Source: CAYORM01 sp964406375 (GTDB lineage Bacteria > Pseudomonadota > Alphaproteobacteria > DSM-16000 > Inquilinaceae). Taken from it: a stretch of 16,319 bases of DNA. The notes beneath the pieces were generated by a model. That model did no database searches and had not been told where the DNA came from. It worked only from the letters and a program-made list of their open reading frames with translations. Position numbers and translations under genes: made by a program. Below, piece by piece: positions 12,736 through 16,319 of this stretch. Positions within the stretch are counted from its first letter, which is position 1, and each line of letters opens with the position of its first letter. Location: positions 1 to 16,319 of the forward strand of contig CAYORM010000065.1 of assembly GCA_964406375.1 (NCBI GenBank). The letters are read 5' to 3'.

Positions 12736-14474
12736 CGGTTCGTGGTGGCTCCGACCCGTTCAGCCAGCGCGGCCGAAAGGGCGGCGGCCGCCGCTTCGGC
12801 ATCGAGCCGTGCCTGCGCCTGCGCCCGCCAGCCGGCCATCGCCGCCGCGGCCGGATCGTCCAGCGCGTCGAGGGCCGCGACCGCACCGGCCAGATCGCCG
12901 GCACCGAGGCGTCCCTCCGCCCGCGCCAGCACCGAGGCGGCGTCATCGCCGGCGACCTCACCGGGTGCCGGCCGCACCGTCACGATGCTTTCGATTGCGC
13001 CGAGCGTCTGGTCGAGCCAGTCCCCGTCCGCCGGCCGTCGGGCGGCGACACGCGCCGCATCCGCCGCGGCGGCAAAGCCGTGCTCGAGGGCGGCGAGGGT
13101 CGGGATTCCGTCCTCGGCGGCGGCGCGGAGCGTCGCGATCGGGTCGGCGAGCGCCGGGGCGCCGGAGAGGGCCTGCTCGATGATCGCCAGCGGCGCCTCG
13201 ACCGAGCCGCCGGTCGCGATGGCATCACGGAGCTGCCCTGCCGCGAGGCCGAGCGTCAGCCCGGTATCGAGCCCGTCGACCCGTGCCCGCGCCTCGACGG
13301 CGGCAAGCCGGCCATCCGCCGCGGCCAGCGTCGCCTCGATCGCATCCAGCCGGCCTTCCACCGCCTCGAGGCCCGCAGCCACCGCACCGATGGTGGCCAT
13401 TTCGCCTTCGATCGCGTCGAGCCGACGGGCGAGCCGGTCCAGGGCCGCCGGATCGATACCGGCGGGCAGGTCTGCGAGCCGGGTCTCGAGCGCCGTGAGC
13501 CGCGGCTCGAATGCCGCCACCCGGGCGCTCAGGCCCTCGGTCGCTGCGCTCAGCTCGCTCCTCACCGCCTCGACCATTGCGCCCGTTTCGGCGGGCGGGG
13601 TGTCCGGGCTGCGCTCCAGTTCCGACAATGTGGTCTCGAGCGTCACGATACGGTCGGTCAGGCTGCCGATCGCGTCCACCGGCAGCTCCGGCGCTTCCGC
13701 TAGGCGCGTCTCGATGAAGGCGACACGGTCGGCAAGGCCGGTGAGCCGCGGATCATCCTCCACCGGCGCGGACCCGCCGAAAAGGTCGGGCGACCAGAAG
13801 GGCGCCGAGACGGCCACGATGGCGGCGATCACGGCGACGGCCGCCGGCGCCCAGCCGCCGCGCCGGGCGGGGGGCGGCGGCGCGGGCGGATCTTCGCGGC
13901 GGACCGGCAGCGGCAGTTCGGGACGCGGCGCACCACCGGACGGGCCACCGGCAGCGGGGCCGCCGCGCGCGCCCCCCTGCGGCGGATTGCCGGGCGGAAC
14001 GCCGTCGCCGAAGCCGCCCGCGAAGACGCCGATCTCATCGTCGAAGGCCGGGGCGGGATTGGCGGGGGTCGTCTTCGCCAGCTCCGCCGGATCCACGGTG
14101 ATGCCGAACTGCCGCGCGGCGGCAAGGATGTCGGCGTGACGCTGCTCCGGGATCGCATTGCGCCGCTTCCACCCCTGCACGGTCGTCACCGGGATCGCCA
14201 GCTTCGCGGCCATCGGACGGATGCCGCCGAACTGCTCGATGATCCGCTCGGTCGGCGTCGCCGGGGGGGCGTCCTCGGGCCCCGCATTGTCCGGAGCCGG
14301 CGCCCCGGCGGCCTTTGCTGAAGGAGACGTGGCCGCAGCGGAATCAGGTGAAGGTGGGGCAGCAGGAGGCGAGGCGGCCGCGGGCGGCACGGGGGTGCCG
14401 TTCGCGGAACCTGCCGCCTCCGGCCGCTCCTGCGGAGTCGGGGATGCGTCGGGCTTGCGATCCTCCGTGCTCAT
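12732..14474 (-). CDS. Mic60/HemX-like membrane coiled-coil protein with an N-terminal HTH-like domain
   Basis: This 580-residue protein occupies the position of the alphaproteobacterial Mic60 (mitofilin) homologue in the hem cluster; the family is tied to inner-membrane curvature and contact sites. In order: a Pro/Ala-rich disordered start (1-73); a small HTH-like domain (about 76-127, RIIEQFGGIRPMAAKLAI then TTVQGWKRRNAIPEQRH), which resembles the carph-isopro domain of Cro/CI-like fold; a second Gly/Pro-rich linker (135-206); one membrane helix (208-228); a long coiled coil in the periplasm (about 243-398) with repeated LETRLA and LDAIE heptads; and a helical C-terminal mitofilin-like region (about 400-575). 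The ATG is preceded by GGAAG at five bases. It lies 25 bases after hemD and overlaps hemY by four. The mitofilin assignment rests on architecture and gene order. Confidence 0.85.
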   Translation of the reverse strand: MSTEDRKPDASPTPQERPEAAGSANGTPVPPAAASPPAAPPSPDSAAATSPSAKAAGAPAPDNAGPEDAPPATPTERIIEQFGGIRPMAAKLAIPVTTVQGWKRRNAIPEQRHADILAAARQFGITVDPAELAKTTPANPAPAFDDEIGVFAGGFGDGVPPGNPPQGGARGGPAAGGPSGGAPRPELPLPVRREDPPAPPPPARRGGWAPAAVAVIAAIVAVSAPFWSPDLFGGSAPVEDDPRLTGLADRVAFIETRLAEAPELPVDAIGSLTDRIVTLETTLSELERSPDTPPAETGAMVEAVRSELSAATEGLSARVAAFEPRLTALETRLADLPAGIDPAALDRLARRLDAIEGEMATIGAVAAGLEAVEGRLDAIEATLAAADGRLAAVEARARVDGLDTGLTLGLAAGQLRDAIATGGSVEAPLAIIEQALSGAPALADPIATLRAAAEDGIPTLAALEHGFAAAADAARVAARRPADGDWLDQTLGAIESIVTVRPAPGEVAGDDAASVLARAEGRLGAGDLAGAVAALDALDDPAAAAMAGWRAQAQARLDAEAAAAALSAALAERVGATTNR

Positions 14475-14499
14475 GCTGTCTTCCGAACCGTCCCGATCG

Positions 14500-15243
14500 T
14501 CATGATGCTGCCTCCTCGGGCGCCAGCAGGTCGAGCAAGGCCGCCATGGTCGGCTGTCGTGCCACGCGGATCGTGGCCCAGTCGGCCGGGTCCAGCCGTT
14601 CCGCTACTTGGCGGCTGAGGCACAGGGCGACGAGCCGGGCCCGGTGCCCGGCGAGGCCGGCGCGGGCCAGGACCCTATCAAAGACCTCGGCGACGCGGGG
14701 AGAGAAAAACGCCGCGCCCGCCGGCGACATTCCGCCGTCCTCCGCCGTCTCGAGCGCAGCCCGGGCGGCGTCCGGCAGGGCATCGACCGGCTCCATCGCA
14801 TAGGCAATCCGCCGTTCCAGGGCGAAACCTGCGCGCCGCAGGGGCGGCGCCAGATCCGCCGAGACGCGGTCGCCCGACAGATGGAGGAGGGGGCCGGCCG
14901 CCGGCTCGAGCCGCTCGCAGACCAACGTGGCGAGGGCGATGGCGTCGCCCGCCGCGCTCTCGACCCGGGCGAATCCGGCGCCGCGCACCAGTTCGGCGGT
15001 GGCATCGCCGACGGCGAGGACGAGCGTGTCCCGCGGAAGCGTGGTCCTGGCGAGGGCGCGGGCACCGTTGCGGCTGGTCACCAGCACCGCCTGGATGCCC
15101 GGCGCGATCGGACCGGGATTGAGCGGTCGCGGCTCGAGCACCGGCACCACCAGCGCCTGGGCGCCGCGCGCCGCGAAGGCGGCCCTGGTGCGCGCGGCCT
15201 CCCCGGCCTGGCGCGGCACCAGCCAGAGACCGTGCGGAGCCAT
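14500..15243 (-). CDS. hemD: Uroporphyrinogen-III synthase
   Basis: HemD closes and rearranges hydroxymethylbilane to uroporphyrinogen III, the step after HemC in tetrapyrrole synthesis. The 247-residue cytosolic product fits the poorly conserved two-domain HemD fold: GLWLVPRQAGEAART at the start (5-19), VLVTSRNGARAL (53-64), LVLAVGDATAELVRGAGF (74-91), LLHLSGDRVSADLAPPLRRAGF (119-140, the linker and second domain) and FFSPRVAEVFDRVL (179-192). The ATG begins two bases after the hemC stop. A GTG six bases upstream (15249-15247) would instead overlap the hemC stop as GTGA, the style used by other genes in this operon, and would add only two residues. The identity is secure from motifs together with hemC next to it. 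Confidence 0.92.
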   Translation of the reverse strand: MAPHGLWLVPRQAGEAARTRAAFAARGAQALVVPVLEPRPLNPGPIAPGIQAVLVTSRNGARALARTTLPRDTLVLAVGDATAELVRGAGFARVESAAGDAIALATLVCERLEPAAGPLLHLSGDRVSADLAPPLRRAGFALERRIAYAMEPVDALPDAARAALETAEDGGMSPAGAAFFSPRVAEVFDRVLARAGLAGHRARLVALCLSRQVAERLDPADWATIRVARQPTMAALLDLLAPEEAAS

Positions 15244-15245
15244 CG

Positions 15246-16196
15246 TCACCCGCCGGGCGACAGGCGCGCCCTGACTTCCGCCGCGGCCGCCTCGCCGATG
15301 CGCTCGGCATCGGCCCGGCCACCCTCCCGGCTGGCTATGGCGAGCTGGCGGCCATCCGGCGAGGCGGACAGTCCAGTCAGGCTCAGCCGCCCGTCGCGAC
15401 CGAGCGTGGCCAGCGCCGCGATCGGCAGCCGGCACGAACCTTCCAGCGCCGCGAGGAAGGCGCGTTCGGCGGCGACGCGCGAGCCGGTCTCCGGGCAGTG
15501 CAGCGGGGCGAGCCAGGCCTCGACGCGGCTGTCACCGCGTCGCGCCTCGATGCCGATCGCGCCCTGCGCCGCCGCCGGCAGCATTTCGTCCGGCTCCAGG
15601 ATGGTGAACGGCAAGCCCTCCCGGCCAAGCCGCCGGAGGCCGGCGAGCGCCAGCAGCGTCGCATCGCATTCGCCGCCTGCCAGTTTGCGCAGCCTGGTAT
15701 CGACATTGCCGCGCAGCGGCACGACGCGCAGATCCGGCCGCCGCGCCAGCACCTGCGCCTGGCGGCGCAGGCTCGCCGTGCCGACGACCGCGCCCGGTGG
15801 CAGCGCCGCGATGCCGCCCCCGGCATCGTCGTCATCGCGGCGGAACAGCACGTCGCGCGGGTCCTCGCGCGGCAGGAGGGCGATGATGCCGAGCCGGTCG
15901 GGCAGTACCGTCGCAACGTCCTTCATGGAATGGACGGCGATGTCGATGGCGTCGGCGAGGAGCGCGTCCTCGAGCTCCTTCGTGAACAGCCCCTTGCCGC
16001 CGATCTCGGTGAGCGGGCGGTCCTGAACGGAATCGCCGGTCGTCCGGAAGGTCAGGATCGCGATCGCGCCGGGCTCGGCCAGCTCGGGATGGGCGGCGGC
16101 GAGCCGGCGCCGCGTCTCCTCGGCCTGAGCGAGGGCGAGCGGACTGCCGCGCGTGCCGATCCGCAGCAGCGCGGGGCGGTCATCGGTGACCGTCAT
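15246..16196 (-). CDS. hemC: Porphobilinogen deaminase (hydroxymethylbilane synthase)
   Basis: HemC polymerises four porphobilinogen molecules into hydroxymethylbilane in the cytoplasm, using a covalently bound dipyrromethane cofactor. The 316 residues (E. coli has 313) show RIGTRGSPLALAQA (12-25), GDSVQDRPLTEIGGKGLFTKELE (54-76), the catalytic Asp93 in DIAVHSMKD (85-93), GTASLRRQAQ (139-148), PLRGNVDTRLRKL (160-172), the LPAAAQGAIGIEAR segment (206-219) and the cofactor-attachment Cys255 in EGSCRLPIAA. All key residues are intact. The ATG lies 31 bases after the sdhB stop; there is only a weak GAG-type ribosome binding site. hemD follows almost directly. It heads the run of hem-linked genes, possibly sharing transcripts with sdhB. 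Confidence 0.98.
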   Translation of the reverse strand: MTVTDDRPALLRIGTRGSPLALAQAEETRRRLAAAHPELAEPGAIAILTFRTTGDSVQDRPLTEIGGKGLFTKELEDALLADAIDIAVHSMKDVATVLPDRLGIIALLPREDPRDVLFRRDDDDAGGGIAALPPGAVVGTASLRRQAQVLARRPDLRVVPLRGNVDTRLRKLAGGECDATLLALAGLRRLGREGLPFTILEPDEMLPAAAQGAIGIEARRGDSRVEAWLAPLHCPETGSRVAAERAFLAALEGSCRLPIAALATLGRDGRLSLTGLSASPDGRQLAIASREGGRADAERIGEAAAAEVRARLSPGG

Positions 16197-16220
16197 GCCG
16201 GGTCTCGTCGCCGGAGGCGG

Positions 16221-16237
16221 GGCCGGCTCAGCCGGCC
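16221..16237. terminator. Inverted repeat centred on the sdhB stop codon
   Basis: GGCCGGC (16221-16227) and GCCGGCC (16231-16237) pair perfectly around the three bases of the stop codon, and one further pair (16220 with 16238) extends the stem to eight. No T-run follows on the minus strand, so full termination is doubtful. It may attenuate transcription from sdhB into hemC. Confidence 0.4.
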
Positions 16238-16319
16238 CGCTCCAGCATCAGCTTCTTGATCTCGGCGATCGCCTTGGCCGGGTTGAGACCCTTCGGGCAG
16301 GCCTGCGTGCAGTTCATGA
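16228..16319 (-). CDS. sdhB: Succinate dehydrogenase iron-sulfur subunit, C-terminal end (runs off the right edge)
   Basis: Only the last 29 residues are present: NCTQACPKGLNPAKAIAEIK (from the second visible residue), then KLMLERAG and a TGA stop. This is the highly conserved end of the SdhB iron-sulfur subunit of respiratory complex II. The two cysteines in CTQACPKGLNP belong to the last cluster-binding CxxxCP motif. The first visible Met is internal, not a start. The gene would extend to the right of the window, where sdhA would be expected. It reads in the same direction as hemC, 31 bases away. Confidence 0.95.
   Translation of the reverse strand, partial: MNCTQACPKGLNPAKAIAEIKKLMLERAG

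Noticed and set aside
13243..13520. Short repeated DNA words in the Mic60-like gene suggestive of a repeat array
   Set aside because: They follow the protein heptad pattern of the coiled coil with variable codons; there is no fixed unit or spacer as in a CRISPR or satellite.
12664..14139. A 491-codon open frame on the plus strand opposite the Mic60-like gene
   Set aside because: Ser/Ala/Arg-rich with no motif or ribosome binding site; a shadow of the Ala-rich coiled coil.
14608..16026. A 472-codon open frame on the plus strand opposite hemC and hemD
   Set aside because: hemC and hemD carry intact motifs on the other strand; the antisense product shows no recognisable features.

Overview
The window is about 16.3 kb of very GC-rich, gene-dense chromosome from an alphaproteobacterium. 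Three things point there: codon use is strongly biased to G/C in third positions, most genes overlap by ATGA or GTGA junctions, and the order hemC-hemD-(Mic60/HemX-like)-hemY with a zinc-ribbon HemY is characteristic of that class. A Rhodospirillales-like lineage is my guess from the small HTH-like domain at the start of the Mic60-like protein; this is inference. I see no tRNA, rRNA, insertion sequence, integrase or CRISPR array, and no stretch over 300 bases without a gene.

Left part (1-3843): the N-terminal third of uvrB runs off the left edge on the minus strand. Divergent from it is a DUF924-family gene (622-1197). A GC-rich hairpin follows, then an apparently co-translated trio on the plus strand: a 14-TM DHA2-type MFS exporter, then azlC and azlD (branched-chain amino acid export type), each joined to the previous gene by a 4-base overlap.

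Middle part (3811-9550): a TetR-family repressor on the minus strand faces a five-part exporter on the plus strand: a HlyD-type fusion protein, a two-NBD ABC ATPase and two ABC-2 permeases. The last four match Escherichia coli YbhG, YbhF, YbhS and YbhR in order, and closely in length for YbhF (578 aa), YbhS and YbhR. In the 61-base gap between regulator and exporter lies a 28-base near-perfect palindrome. It fills the spacer between -35-like and -10-like hexamers on both strands, so one bound repressor dimer could shut both promoters.

Right part (9504-16319): a long minus-strand run, read right to left. It holds the end of sdhB (succinate dehydrogenase iron-sulfur subunit), hemC, hemD, a membrane coiled-coil Mic60/HemX-like protein with an unexpected HTH-like domain, hemY, a three-Asp-box sialidase-like protein, and a polytopic membrane protein of unknown function. 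The last three junctions are all 4-base overlaps, so the two uncharacterised genes look translationally coupled to the heme cluster.

The items most worth attention are the operator-in-spacer palindrome, the one-sided degeneracy of the YbhF ATPase sites, the HTH-like domain fused to the Mic60-like protein, and the sialidase-like/membrane-protein pair at the end of the heme operon. None of these is proved to be a new system by sequence alone.
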